Assembly: GCF_000307265.1 (NCBI RefSeq)
Contig: NZ_DF158896.1
Location: 751,735-815,734, forward strand
Direction: 5' to 3'
Length of the DNA: 64,000 nucleotides
Source of the DNA: Oscillibacter ruminantium GH1
Lineage (GTDB): Bacteria; Bacillota; Clostridia; Oscillospirales; Oscillospiraceae
In this document: one piece after another, positions 25,420 to 33,234 of the stretch
Layout: every line of letters starts with the position of its first letter
Position numbering within the stretch: position 1 is the first letter of the stretch
The notes under the pieces: generated by a model
What the model was told of the DNA's origin: nothing
Seen by the model: only the letters and a program-made list of their open reading frames with translations
Database searches by the model: none
Made by a program: the position numbers and the translations under genes

Positions 25420-26337
25420 TCAAACAACTTGTGATTCGACCGGGAACGGCACGACCGGCTCCCGCGCGGTCAGGTCGATAAACAGCTGCATCAGCGGACT
25501 GACCCACTTGTTTTTATGCCGCCCGCAAACTGCGGTGATGACGGGGGAGGCAATTTCCGTTTCGATTTCCACCAGCTCGCCCCGTGCCAGTTCGTCCTCA
25601 ATGGTGAATCGGGGAAGAATGGTGACGCCCACATCATTTTTCACCAGATTTTTAATGGTGGGGATGCTCCACAGCTCAATGGTGTGATCCAGCCGAATCG
25701 AGCGTTCCCGCAGATATTGCTCAAACATCTGGCGGAAGATGCAGGTCGGCTCGTTGATGACGAGCGGGACGGGAATTCTCTGATCCGGCGTTTGAAAGTC
25801 GGGATGATTCCGCCGAGTCTCCGCAGACGCCACCAGCGCAATGGGACAGCGGTCGAAGGGATGGGCGACAAGATTGGACCCAAAGCCGCCAACCTCCTGA
25901 TAGAAGACGCCCAGATCCAGCGTACCATCCAAAAGCCCGTCCCGGATGTCGCAGCAGCTCATGGAATGGAGAAACAGCCGCGCCTCCGGCGCACGCCGGT
26001 GCAGCTCCTTCAAAATAGGCGGCAGACGATAGCACAGCAGCGTCTCGCCAACGCCGATGCGCAAGTCGCCCCGATATTCCGAAAGCCCGTCCCCAAAGCA
26101 GCGCATCCGCTCCACGGACGCCATCACCTCTTTTACATAGGGGATCAACTGCTCTCCGGCCTTCGTCAGGATCATCCGCCGTCCGATTTTTTCAAACAGT
26201 GCCGCGCCAAGCTCTTGCTCCAGCTGCCCGACCTGAAAGGTGATGGTAGACTGGGTGTAATTCAGCTTATTCGCCGCCCGGGAAAAGCTGCCCTCTTCCA
26301 CAATGGTGCGGAAGGTGTTCAAGTATTTGAGGTCCAT
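25420..26337 (-). CDS. LysR family transcriptional regulator
   Basis: The 305-residue protein has an N-terminal winged helix-turn-helix (MDLKYLNTFRTIVEEGSFSRAANKLNYTQSTIT, quoted as its key part SFSRAANKLNYTQSTITFQV) and a C-terminal effector domain with two periplasmic-binding-like lobes. I chose the ATG at 26337 because GAGAGGAG lies five bases upstream. It is divergent from a LysE-type exporter, and the shared gap holds a palindrome within the exporter promoter. This is the classic LysG/LysE layout, so it probably activates the exporter in response to an amino acid or related metabolite. Confidence 0.93.
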   Translation of the reverse strand: MDLKYLNTFRTIVEEGSFSRAANKLNYTQSTITFQVGQLEQELGAALFEKIGRRMILTKAGEQLIPYVKEVMASVERMRCFGDGLSEYRGDLRIGVGETLLCYRLPPILKELHRRAPEARLFLHSMSCCDIRDGLLDGTLDLGVFYQEVGGFGSNLVAHPFDRCPIALVASAETRRNHPDFQTPDQRIPVPLVINEPTCIFRQMFEQYLRERSIRLDHTIELWSIPTIKNLVKNDVGVTILPRFTIEDELARGELVEIETEIASPVITAVCGRHKNKWVSPLMQLFIDLTAREPVVPFPVESQVV

Positions 26338-26393
26338 TCCGGCTCCTCTCTGATATTTCAAAAATATTGCAGGATCAATTTAAATCATTTGAT

Positions 26394-26422
26394 TTGATTG
26401 CATAAACTGTTTATGCTATGAT
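26394..26422 (+). promoter_or_regulatory. lysE-type promoter with operator palindrome in the spacer
   Basis: TTGATT (26394-26399) and TATGAT (26417-26422) are 17 bases apart, and the whole spacer is the inverted repeat GCATAAA-CTG-TTTATGC (26400-26416). It contains an ATAAA-N3-TTTAT core of the T-N11-A type used by LysR regulators. Confidence 0.75.
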
Positions 26423-26503
26423 ATCCCCAAAGAAAGACGATTGCAACAGGCAGCGCAAAAGTTCCGATTTGCGGTCATGCTCCAATCATCAGGGGGATTT
26501 TTT

Positions 26504-27097
26504 ATGAATTTTGCGGCATTTTACTCCTATGTGTTTCTCTCTGCCTATACGCCGGGCCCAAACAACATCATGTCCATGACCAATGCAGGGAAGTATGGCT
26601 TGAAAAAGGCGTTTCCCTTTAATCTGGGGATTCTAATCGGATTTTTGGCAGTCATGTCCTGCTGCGCGGCGTTTTGCGCGCTGCTGTACGACTTTATTCC
26701 CGCAGTCCAGCCAGTGATGCTGTGGGTGGGTGCGGCGTATATTCTGTGGCTGGCGTGGACTGTGTGGCGGGACAAACCTCATGAGGAGAAGCGGGGCGCG
26801 GCTCGGTCCAACAGCTTGATGGCCGGGCTGCTGCTGCAATTTGTGAACGTGAAGGTGATCCTGTACGGGATCACGGTCATGTCCTCCTTTGTCCTGCCGA
26901 ATTACCACAGCTTTGCCGCCGTGGCGGGATATGTGGTGCTACTGTCGCTGATCGGTTTTTCCGGAACCTGCTGCTGGCTGCTGTTTGGAGCCGCCGTGGA
27001 ACACTTTTTCAAGCAATACGGCAGAATTCTAAACGCAATTATGGCATTGCTGCTGGTGGCCTGTGCGGCGTCCATGCTGATGGAGCTGGGAAAATAA
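26504..27097 (+). CDS. LysE family amino acid exporter
   Basis: The 197-residue protein has about six transmembrane helices and the LysE/RhtB signature near the start: FLSAYTPGPNNIMSMTNAGKYG (key part TPGPNNIM). Proteins of this family export basic amino acids, homoserine, threonine or similar metabolites. The ATG at 26504 follows CAGGGGGA. It is divergent from a LysR regulator that probably controls it, and ends in a terminator hairpin. The substrate cannot be told from sequence. Confidence 0.92.
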   Translation: MNFAAFYSYVFLSAYTPGPNNIMSMTNAGKYGLKKAFPFNLGILIGFLAVMSCCAAFCALLYDFIPAVQPVMLWVGAAYILWLAWTVWRDKPHEEKRGAARSNSLMAGLLLQFVNVKVILYGITVMSSFVLPNYHSFAAVAGYVVLLSLIGFSGTCCWLLFGAAVEHFFKQYGRILNAIMALLLVACAASMLMELGK

Positions 27098-27123
27098 CGG
27101 ACAGATTACATGAACTGCGCCGC

Positions 27124-27162
27124 GGCTCCCTGTGCTTGTTTAAAAGCGCGGGGAGCCTTTTT
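27124..27162 (+). terminator. Terminator after the LysE-type gene
   Basis: GGCTCCC and GGGAGCC form a stem with a 20-base loop, followed by five T residues. Confidence 0.7.
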
Positions 27163-27191
27163 CTGCGTTTCAGGCAAAGCAATCTTTTTTC

Positions 27192-27220
27192 TTGCAATTT
27201 TTCGCGCTGTGTGCTATACT
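27192..27220 (+). promoter_or_regulatory. SigA promoter of the metal-binding lipoprotein
   Basis: TTGCAA (27192-27197) and TATACT (27215-27220) are 17 bases apart, 44 bases before the TTG start. Confidence 0.8.
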
Positions 27221-27263
27221 GACCAATATGAAAATAATTCTCAAATTGAAAGGGAGATCTGTT

Positions 27264-28229
27264 TTGAAGAAGCACTTGATACGGTTACTGGCGGCACTGT
27301 CCGCTGCGGCGCTGCTGTCTGGCTGCGGAGGCACGGCGTCTGCGCCCGCTGCCTCCGCCGAGCCGAAGGAAGAATTGCAGGTGACGGCTACCGTTTTCCC
27401 CGCCTATGATTTTGCCCGGGCTGTCTGCGGCGATTTGGCGGAGGTGACGCTGTTGCTGCCCCCCGGTGCGGAGAGTCACAGCTATGAGCCTACCCCGCAG
27501 GACATTTTGACGGTGGGGGACAGCGACCTGTTTTTATATCTGGGCGGAGAGTCCGACGCATGGGTAGAGACACTGCTGGATTCCATTGACGGCGGCGTGC
27601 AGAAAATGAAAATGATGGACTGTGTGGAATTGAAGGAAGAGGCTGAAACGGAGGGAATGACCGCTGAGGAGGAGCATGAACATGGCGCGGGAGAGGTTTT
27701 AGAGTATGATGAGCATGTCTGGACCTCTCCGGTAAACGCAGCCGCCATTACCACTGCTATCGGTGAGCGTATGGCGGAGTTGGACCCGGACCATGCAGAG
27801 GCTTATCAAGCCAACGCTGCGGATTATGCGGGAAAGATTCTGGAGCTTGACGAAAAGTTCAACGACTTTTTTGAAACTGTCACCAATAAGACGATGGTGT
27901 TTGGGGATCGGTTCCCTCTGCGCTATTTTGCGGACGAGTACGGACTGGACTGCTACGCAGCATTTCCGGGGTGCAGCACTCAGACGGAGCCTTCCGCCGC
28001 CACCATTGCGTTTTTGACGCAGAAGGTAAAAGAAGAGGGTCTGGGGACGGTGTACTACATCGAGTTCTCCAACCATCTGGTGGCGGACAGCATCGCGGAG
28101 TCTGCCGGAGCGCAGACCGCACTGTTCCACAGCTGCCACAATGTGTCCAAGGCGGATATGGATGCGGGCGCGACGTATCTAACCCTGATGGAGGGGAATC
28201 TGGAGACTTTGAAAGCCACCATGAAGTAA
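27264..28229 (+). CDS. Zn/Mn ABC transporter substrate-binding lipoprotein (ZnuA-like)
   Basis: The 321-residue product is a cluster A-I metal-binding lipoprotein (ZnuA/AdcA/MntA family) that captures Zn2+ or Mn2+ outside the membrane. It has a lipoprotein signal (AALLSGCGG), metal-ligand blocks GAESHSYEPTPQ, the H in YDEHVWTSPVNA, and later FGDRFPLRYFADEYGL and the C-terminal YYIEFSN region. A short acidic/His loop (EEEHEHGAGE) precedes the second His, as in zinc-type members. The TTG at 27264 has AAAGGGAG nine bases upstream, while the ATG at 27228 has none. It has its own promoter and terminator, and no permease or ATPase gene is adjacent, so it is an orphan binding protein. Confidence 0.9.
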   Translation: MKKHLIRLLAALSAAALLSGCGGTASAPAASAEPKEELQVTATVFPAYDFARAVCGDLAEVTLLLPPGAESHSYEPTPQDILTVGDSDLFLYLGGESDAWVETLLDSIDGGVQKMKMMDCVELKEEAETEGMTAEEEHEHGAGEVLEYDEHVWTSPVNAAAITTAIGERMAELDPDHAEAYQANAADYAGKILELDEKFNDFFETVTNKTMVFGDRFPLRYFADEYGLDCYAAFPGCSTQTEPSAATIAFLTQKVKEEGLGTVYYIEFSNHLVADSIAESAGAQTALFHSCHNVSKADMDAGATYLTLMEGNLETLKATMK

Positions 28230-28301
28230 GCGTGCTGGTGCGGGAACAGGACGGCTGTGGATTCCAACGGTGAAGCGGTCGCGAAAATAGACTGAGAAGA
28301 A

Positions 28302-28339
28302 GGACTGCACAGGAATTTTCCTGTGCAGTCCTCTTGTTT
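28302..28339 (+). terminator. Terminator after the metal-binding lipoprotein
   Basis: GGACTGCACAGGAA and TTCCTGTGCAGTCC form a perfect 14-base stem, followed by CTCTTGTTTTTA. Confidence 0.88.
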
Positions 28340-28443
28340 TTATCATCTAATTTGCGTTCGTTCAGGAATACCGCACTGTCTCGATTCAAAGACGGCGGGT
28401 GTTCTTTCGGGGAGTGGTTGGCGCGTTTTGAAACTATGGAGAT

Positions 28444-29337
28444 TCAGACGGCTCTGTCATCATCAAGGAGCAGGGATTCATTCAATGCATCTCCAATGCG
28501 GCACAGCAGACGCTGATGCTCAGACAATGACTGCGCGTCAACGCTGAGGGCGGATTCGCGGGTGCAGCCGTCCACTCCGCCAGCCGCGACCACGGCGGAG
28601 AGCAGCTGAAATTCCTCTGCCGGAGAGGGCAGAAGACGCTGGCCCGTGGCGGCGGATAACAGGGCTTCCACGCCCCAGCCCCACCAGTTGGACACCCCGG
28701 AAACCAGCGTGAAGTCCGCGGCTTCCACAGCGGCAAGGGCCGCTCCGTGGGTCACGTGGGCTTTGATGAGAGAACTGAGTGCCCCCATTCCCAGCTCGTT
28801 GCCACCGTCGCCAATGGCGACGGTGACCGCACCGAGTCGGCGGGCCAGCGGCAGCAGAAAGTCCGTGTCCGTCACCATGGAATCAATCACGACGCCGTGC
28901 ATGTTGTGGAAATGTCCGTCCGTGCCCTTACCGGGGCGCTCAATGGTGAAAAAGTGGGTGGGGCGCAGCCGCTCCAGAAGAGATTCCGCAAACAATTTCG
29001 TTCCCTCCGGGGGGAGACAGACCACTTTCGTACCGGGAGCCAGACAGCTTGCGGCAGCCCGCACCATGGGCAGGGAGACAGCGTCTGTCAGCAACGTGAC
29101 GCGGCAGTCAACCGCCATAAGGGCGCGGGCCAGATTCGCCGCGCCTCCCGGACCGTCGGTTTCGCCGCGAAAAACGCCGCCGCAGTTCACGGGAAACCCG
29201 GTGAGGATCACCGCCCGCTTGGCTGAGAGCAGTGAGCTCGTCAGCGCGCCAAAATCCGGCGCGGGCGCGGCCTGCGCCAGTCCGCGGCCTGTGGCGTCAT
29301 GACATAAAAGGGCGTGCAGTTGAGAATAAAACTCCAT
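28444..29337 (-). CDS. DUF4392 protein (D-glutamate cyclase-like)
   Basis: The 297-residue protein matches the DUF4392 family, whose eukaryotic member DGLUCY converts D-glutamate to 5-oxo-D-proline. Visible blocks are AVILTGFPVNCGGVFRGETDGPGG, ERPGKGTDGHFHNMHGVVID and VAIGDGGNELGMGAL, all Gly/Asp/Glu-rich family blocks. The start at 29337 follows AAAAGGAGG. A 150-base leader separates it from a good promoter, with two palindromes sharing GTAACAC in between. Activity on D-glutamate is an inference from the family. The native bacterial substrate is not established here. Confidence 0.82.
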   Translation of the reverse strand: MEFYSQLHALLCHDATGRGLAQAAPAPDFGALTSSLLSAKRAVILTGFPVNCGGVFRGETDGPGGAANLARALMAVDCRVTLLTDAVSLPMVRAAASCLAPGTKVVCLPPEGTKLFAESLLERLRPTHFFTIERPGKGTDGHFHNMHGVVIDSMVTDTDFLLPLARRLGAVTVAIGDGGNELGMGALSSLIKAHVTHGAALAAVEAADFTLVSGVSNWWGWGVEALLSAATGQRLLPSPAEEFQLLSAVVAAGGVDGCTRESALSVDAQSLSEHQRLLCRIGDALNESLLLDDDRAV

Positions 29338-29383
29338 AAAGGGCCTCCTTTTGGGCCCTTTTCCACAAAAAAAGACCCACTGA

Positions 29384-29400
29384 TTTTGTGTAACACAAAA
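29384..29400. promoter_or_regulatory. Operator-like palindrome TTTTGTGT-A-ACACAAAA
   Basis: A perfect 8-base inverted repeat with a single-base centre lies in the leader between the DUF4392 promoter and its start codon. Confidence 0.55.
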
Positions 29401-29469
29401 TTCGTGGATCTTGACCGCGGGCGGAAATGCCGGAGAGGCGATCCGTGCGGGCAAAAACGAATGAATAAC

Positions 29470-29525
29470 CAAAGTAACACACTTTGATTTATATTCAGTA
29501 TAACAACCATGCAGCCCTTCGTCAA
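29470..29525 (-). promoter_or_regulatory. SigA promoter of the DUF4392 gene with downstream palindrome
   Basis: Minus-strand TTGACG (29520-29525) and TATACT (29497-29502) are 17 bases apart. Immediately after the expected start of transcription is the inverted repeat CAAAGT-N5-ACTTTG (29470-29486) whose centre carries GTAACAC, as does the second palindrome at 29384-29400. Confidence 0.7.
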
Positions 29526-29621
29526 GGCGGCGAAACGGCAAATTTCCAACTGGATTTTTAGTGACTTTTATGGTACGATGGCGGTAAAAAAGTATGGAAT
29601 GGCAGAGAGAGGAGACGCGCC

Positions 29622-29954
29622 GTGAAGTATCCGGAAAACGCGATTTTAGTGGTGGGACAGGCGAAGCCCAGCCGGGCGGACGCCATTTATCAAACCCATG
29701 GCGAATTTTACATCAGCCTTGTGATGGAGCGGGACACCGGGCGGATTTTGGACATGACCTGCAACACGATTCTGGACGTGACGGCGGAATTTGTCCGGGA
29801 CATGCTGGTGGGAAAGTGCCTGCCGGCGGATCTGCCCGCACTGGAAGCGTCCATCCGCACCCGCTATTTTGCCCTCACGCAAAAGCCGCTGATCGCCTGT
29901 TTAAAAGATGCGGCAAACCGCTATCGGGCGGCGCTGGACGGGGAGAGTATTTGA
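29622..29954 (+). CDS. DUF3870 domain protein
   Basis: The 110-residue protein matches the small DUF3870 family. It has conserved blocks AILVVGQAKPSRADAIYQ, FYISLVMERDTGRILDMTCN and VRDMLVGKCL. No catalytic residues can be named and no function is established for the family. The start is GTG at 29622 with GAGAGGAG seven bases upstream. It is divergent from the DUF4392 gene and could be in the same pathway, though nothing in the sequence proves this. Confidence 0.8.
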   Translation: MKYPENAILVVGQAKPSRADAIYQTHGEFYISLVMERDTGRILDMTCNTILDVTAEFVRDMLVGKCLPADLPALEASIRTRYFALTQKPLIACLKDAANRYRAALDGESI

Positions 29955-29966
29955 TCTGAGCAGGAG

Positions 29967-29994
29967 AGGAGCGCGGACTTATGTCCGCGCTCCT
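29967..29994. terminator. Convergent terminator between DUF3870 and cytX genes
   Basis: AGGAGCGCGGAC-TTAT-GTCCGCGCTCCT forms a perfect 12-base stem. The following T run is weak (GTTCATTACTTTT). Confidence 0.7.
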
Positions 29995-30017
29995 GTTCAT
30001 TACTTTTAAGAAAACCG

Positions 30018-31196
30018 TTACGCCGCGGTCTTCTCTCTGTTTTTTGCCGGAAGCATTTTTTCTGCTGCCACGCACAAAAGCATGGTGAGAACCATGTCCG
30101 GAAGGGTGCAGCCCACCGGGGTGTCTACCCCCATCAAAACGCGATAGGCCGCAAAACCGAGAACCCAAATTACCAGATTCCGCACATCTGCATTTCGCTT
30201 CCCGCTGTTGCGGTGGAGCAGAAACACGTCGGCAATCTGGATGGCGATCATGGGTGCGAACACGGAACCGATCAGATAGAGGAAATTGGTGATATCGTCC
30301 ATGGGGAACAAAATAGCACCCACTGTGCCTACCACGGCGACTGCCACCGCGATCCATTTTCCGGAAAACTTTTTACTGAGGGATTCGGCGGAGATGCCCG
30401 CGCTCCAAGCGTCCAGAAAGGTGGTGGTAACGGTGGAAAGCACCAGAATTACCAGCGCCGCCACGCCCAGCCCCGCTTGCAGCATGATTTGGGCGATGTC
30501 GCTGCCGCCGGTAAAGATGGCTGCGCCCATACCGATGGTATACATCCAGCAGGAAACAACGCCGTATACTACGGCGGAGGCCAGCGTTGCCGTCTTGGGC
30601 TTTGCCGCTTCCCGGGTATAGTCACTGATAAGAGGCAGCCAGGAAAGCGGCATAGCCACCGCCAGCTCCACCGCCGCGCCGAAGGTCAGGGAATCATCCA
30701 TTGCGGCGGCAGAGGCGTTTCCGCCGAAAATCACGCCGCACAATAGAATGGTTAGAATCAGCAGTGCCGCCATGGCAATTTTGTTGACCCAGCCCAAGTT
30801 TGTCAGGCCGATCAGTATCCATACCACGATCAGCCCGCCGATCACCACGGCCCAGAGCTTTGCGCTGCCGCCGATGCCTCCGGCGGAAATAGCCCCGTCA
30901 TAGATCATAATGGCGGTCCAGCCCACCAGCTGGAGCACGTTTAAAAACGCGAACAGCAGCCCGCCCTTTTGACCAAAGCTCAGTTTCACGGTTTCCATGG
31001 CGGAAAGGCCGGTTCTGCCGCCGATCAGGCCCGCCAGATACAAAAGTGTGCAGCCGATCAGGTGGCCTAGAAAAATGGCCGCCAGACCCTTGCCAAAGCC
31101 CAGAGGGGCGAAGTAAGTGCCGGTCAGAATTTCAGCAATGGAAACGCCTGCACCGAACCAGATAAGGCCGTTTTGAAAAACAGAGGTTTTTTTCAT
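30018..31196 (-). CDS. cytX: Hydroxymethylpyrimidine/cytosine permease CytX
   Basis: The 392-residue protein has about twelve transmembrane helices of the NCS1 (cytosine/purine/thiamine) family. N-terminal LIWFGAGVSIAEILTGTYFAPLGF is a CytX hallmark, then FGQKGGLLFAFLNVLQLVGWTA and PLSWLPLISDYTREA. CytX imports the thiamine precursor hydroxymethylpyrimidine. The start overlaps the thiD stop by four bases and the group is controlled by the TPP riboswitch upstream of thiE, which supports the assignment. Confidence 0.92.
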   Translation of the reverse strand: MKKTSVFQNGLIWFGAGVSIAEILTGTYFAPLGFGKGLAAIFLGHLIGCTLLYLAGLIGGRTGLSAMETVKLSFGQKGGLLFAFLNVLQLVGWTAIMIYDGAISAGGIGGSAKLWAVVIGGLIVVWILIGLTNLGWVNKIAMAALLILTILLCGVIFGGNASAAAMDDSLTFGAAVELAVAMPLSWLPLISDYTREAAKPKTATLASAVVYGVVSCWMYTIGMGAAIFTGGSDIAQIMLQAGLGVAALVILVLSTVTTTFLDAWSAGISAESLSKKFSGKWIAVAVAVVGTVGAILFPMDDITNFLYLIGSVFAPMIAIQIADVFLLHRNSGKRNADVRNLVIWVLGFAAYRVLMGVDTPVGCTLPDMVLTMLLCVAAEKMLPAKNREKTAA

Positions 31197-32002
31197 TCCG
31201 CCGCCTCCGTTCTATATTCCGCTTTGATGTCAAAGGCGTGGTCCATAGGTCCCGCGCCGTGGCCCAGATTCAGCATGGCTCCCAGCGCCCCAGAGAGGTA
31301 GGATTTGGCCCGCTCCACGCTGGATTCCAGGGAAAAGCCCTTGGCGAGATTCGCCGCGATGGCGCTGGAGAGGGTGCAGCCGGTGCCGTGGGTGTTGGGA
31401 TTGTCGATGCGGTGGCCTTGGAACCAGCGGCTTCCGCTTTTTTGCCAGAGAAGGTCGTTGGCGTCGTTGACCCGATGGCCGCCCTTCAAAAGCACGGCGC
31501 AGCCGTACTGCTGACCGATGGCCGCCGCCGCCGACTCCATCTCCGCCGGAGAGGTGATGGAAAGACCGCTCAAAAGCTCCGCCTCCGGAATGTTGGGAGT
31601 GATGACTGTGGCCAGCGGCAACAACTGATCTTTCAGTGCGTCCACAGCATCCTCCCGCAGCAGACGCGAGCCGGAGGTGGCAACCATCACGGGGTCTACC
31701 ACCACATTCTTCGCGCCGTATTGCCTCAGCTTTTCCGAGATAGCGGCAATCAGCTCCGCGGAGGAAACCATGCCGGTTTTCACCGCGTCGGGGGGGATGT
31801 CCGAGAAGATGCAGTCCAGCTGCGTCTTCAAAAAGGCGGGCGGGACTTCCAAAATGTCTTTGACGCCGGTAGTGTTTTGAGCGGTTAGGGCTGTGACGGC
31901 GCTCATGGCGTATACGCCATTCACCGTCATGGTCTTCAGGTCCGCTTGGATACCGGCGCCTCCGCTGGAATCGCTTCCAGCGATTGTCAATGCTGTTTTC
32001 AT
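31193..32002 (-). CDS. thiD: Bifunctional hydroxymethylpyrimidine (phosphate) kinase
   Basis: The 269-residue enzyme phosphorylates HMP to HMP-P and HMP-PP for thiamine synthesis. It is a ribokinase-fold protein with ALTIAGSDSSGGAGIQADLK at the start, then VVVDPVMVATSGSRLL and the anion-hole/catalytic NTHGTGCTLSSAIAA. The ATG at 32002 follows GGAAAGGAG. It lies between thiE and cytX and belongs to the riboswitch-controlled operon. Confidence 0.97.
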   Translation of the reverse strand: MKTALTIAGSDSSGGAGIQADLKTMTVNGVYAMSAVTALTAQNTTGVKDILEVPPAFLKTQLDCIFSDIPPDAVKTGMVSSAELIAAISEKLRQYGAKNVVVDPVMVATSGSRLLREDAVDALKDQLLPLATVITPNIPEAELLSGLSITSPAEMESAAAAIGQQYGCAVLLKGGHRVNDANDLLWQKSGSRWFQGHRIDNPNTHGTGCTLSSAIAANLAKGFSLESSVERAKSYLSGALGAMLNLGHGAGPMDHAFDIKAEYRTEAAE

Positions 32003-32040
32003 AATTTCTCCTTTCCAAATGACAGCCATTGATTTTATGA

Positions 32041-32169
32041 GACGGCGCAAGGTGGTGCCCCCAATGCGCCGTCGAAAATTCCCCTTACCGCTTCGTTTCC
32101 CGCTTCGCGGAAAACTGCGCCGTACAGGAAATTTTCTCCGTATCCGTGCAAAGCAAAGGCTTTGCACGG
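32041..32169. repeat. Hairpin-rich spacer between thiE and thiD
   Basis: GACGGCGCA and TGCGCCGTC (32041-32073) form one stem, GAAAATT and AATTTTC (32074-32136) a second larger one, and CCGTGCAAAGC-AAAG-GCTTTGCACGG (32144-32169) a perfect 11-base hairpin. There is no ORF. The element resembles the compact hairpins in the rodA leader in style (AAA/AAAG loops). Confidence 0.6.
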
Positions 32170-32209
32170 GACAGGATGAAGAACGAGAGTGACAAAAAGA
32201 CGCGACCGA

Positions 32210-32848
32210 TTAGCGAGCAATCTTCTTTGAAAGAGCCAGCATCCGCGCTGCCGCAGCCTTTATGTCGGGCTGGGCAAAAAGGGCGGAGACAACCGCCACG
32301 CCGTCCAGTCCGCAGCCGGAAAGCTCCGATATATTGTCTTCCGTAATGCCGCCGATGGCCACCACAGGAATATGCACCGCCTCAGTAACGGCCCGGATGG
32401 TTTCCTTGGAGAGGGGCTTGGCCTCGCTTTTTGTATGAGAGGCAAAAGCGGCCCCAACGCCCAGATAATTCGCGCCTGCGGCCTGCGCGGCCAGCGCCTC
32501 GTCCACGTTATGGACAGAGACACCCACAATTTTTGCGGAACCGAGAGCGGCCCGTGCATTCACTGCGGCCATGTCCTCCTGCCCGACATGAACGCCGTCT
32601 GCGTCGGAGGCCAGCGCAATTTCTACATTGTCGTTGATAATGCTGATGGCGCCCAGCTTCCGGCACAGGGGAACAAGCCACTGGGCCTCAGCCAAAAACC
32701 CCGCGTCGTCCAACACCTTTTCGCGCAGCTGCACAATACCCGCGCCGCCGGCGATGGCATCCGTCACCTGTTCCTTCAGAGATCCGCCGTTGAGCCAAGC
32801 GCGGTCGGTGACGGCGTACAGCCGAAAAATATCCCGTTTTAATTTCAT
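32210..32848 (-). CDS. thiE: Thiamine phosphate synthase
   Basis: The 212-residue TIM-barrel enzyme joins HMP-PP with thiazole phosphate to give thiamine phosphate. It has RLYAVTDRAWL, the substrate-binding GIVQLREK, then DADGVHVGQEDM, IVGVSVHN, and VVAIGGITEDNI. The start at 32848 follows AAAGGAG. It is the first gene after a TPP riboswitch and terminator, with thiD and cytX downstream. Confidence 0.97.
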   Translation of the reverse strand: MKLKRDIFRLYAVTDRAWLNGGSLKEQVTDAIAGGAGIVQLREKVLDDAGFLAEAQWLVPLCRKLGAISIINDNVEIALASDADGVHVGQEDMAAVNARAALGSAKIVGVSVHNVDEALAAQAAGANYLGVGAAFASHTKSEAKPLSKETIRAVTEAVHIPVVAIGGITEDNISELSGCGLDGVAVVSALFAQPDIKAAAARMLALSKKIAR

Positions 32849-32874
32849 GATGAACGCTCCTTTAAAATTTCGAT

Positions 32875-32912
32875 AAAAAATCCGCAGACATTCCAATGTG
32901 GAATCTCTGCGG
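32875..32912 (-). terminator. Riboswitch attenuator in front of thiE
   Basis: Minus-strand CCGCAGA and TCTGCGG (with inner ATTCCA / TGGAAT pairing) form a stem ending in a T run (TTTTTT at 32880-32875) between the TPP aptamer and thiE. Confidence 0.85.
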
Positions 32913-32923
32913 CAAAGCACGCG

Positions 32924-33013
32924 GTATTTCCCTACGTTGGCATGATCCAAATCAGGTTCATGGGTCGGAGCCTTTCGACTCCCTCTCAGCCCGCGAAACA
33001 GCGGACTCCCCTT
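32924..33013 (-). ncRNA. TPP riboswitch (THI element) of thiE-thiD-cytX
   Basis: On the minus strand the sequence shows the THI-box elements in order: GGGGAGTCCGC, CGGGCTGAGAGGGAG, CGACCCATGAACCTGAT and ATGCCAACGTAGGGAAA. A promoter precedes it and an attenuator follows, so TPP binding should stop transcription before thiE. Confidence 0.95.
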
Positions 33014-33028
33014 TTTGTTTGTCAATTT

Positions 33029-33057
33029 ATTATACGCCCCTGCGTTTCAAAATGCAA
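33029..33057 (-). promoter_or_regulatory. SigA promoter of the thiE riboswitch transcript
   Basis: Minus-strand TTGCAT (33052-33057) and TATAAT (33029-33034) are 17 bases apart, just upstream of the aptamer. Confidence 0.8.
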
Positions 33058-33073
33058 CCACTTTCAGCGCCTC

Positions 33074-33102
33074 TTGACAAATTTCACCGGGAATGGTATC
33101 AT
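33074..33102 (+). promoter_or_regulatory. SigA promoter of the thiW riboswitch transcript
   Basis: TTGACA (33074-33079) and TATCAT (33097-33102) are 17 bases apart. The divergent thiE promoter lies only 17 bases away. Confidence 0.85.
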
Positions 33103-33111
33103 AGCGCAAAA

Positions 33112-33192
33112 ACAGGGGAGCCGAAAGGCTGAGAGGAAGCGCGCGCTTCGACCCATGAACCTGATTTGGGTAATGCCAACGTAGGGAGCGAG
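33112..33192 (+). ncRNA. TPP riboswitch (THI element) of thiW-thiM
   Basis: The THI-box parts appear in order: CAGGGGAGCC, GGCTGAGAGGAAG, CGACCCATGAACCTGAT and AATGCCAACGTAGGGAG. It is the second TPP riboswitch of the island, divergent from the first. Confidence 0.95.
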
Positions 33193-33200
33193 AGGGAAGT

Positions 33201-33234
33201 AACGGAGGCGTGCGCACGCCCCCGTTTTTTGTTT
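33201..33234 (+). terminator. Riboswitch attenuator in front of thiW
   Basis: ACGGAGGCGTGC / GCACGCCCCCGT forms a stem followed by TTTTTT, directly after the aptamer. Confidence 0.85.
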
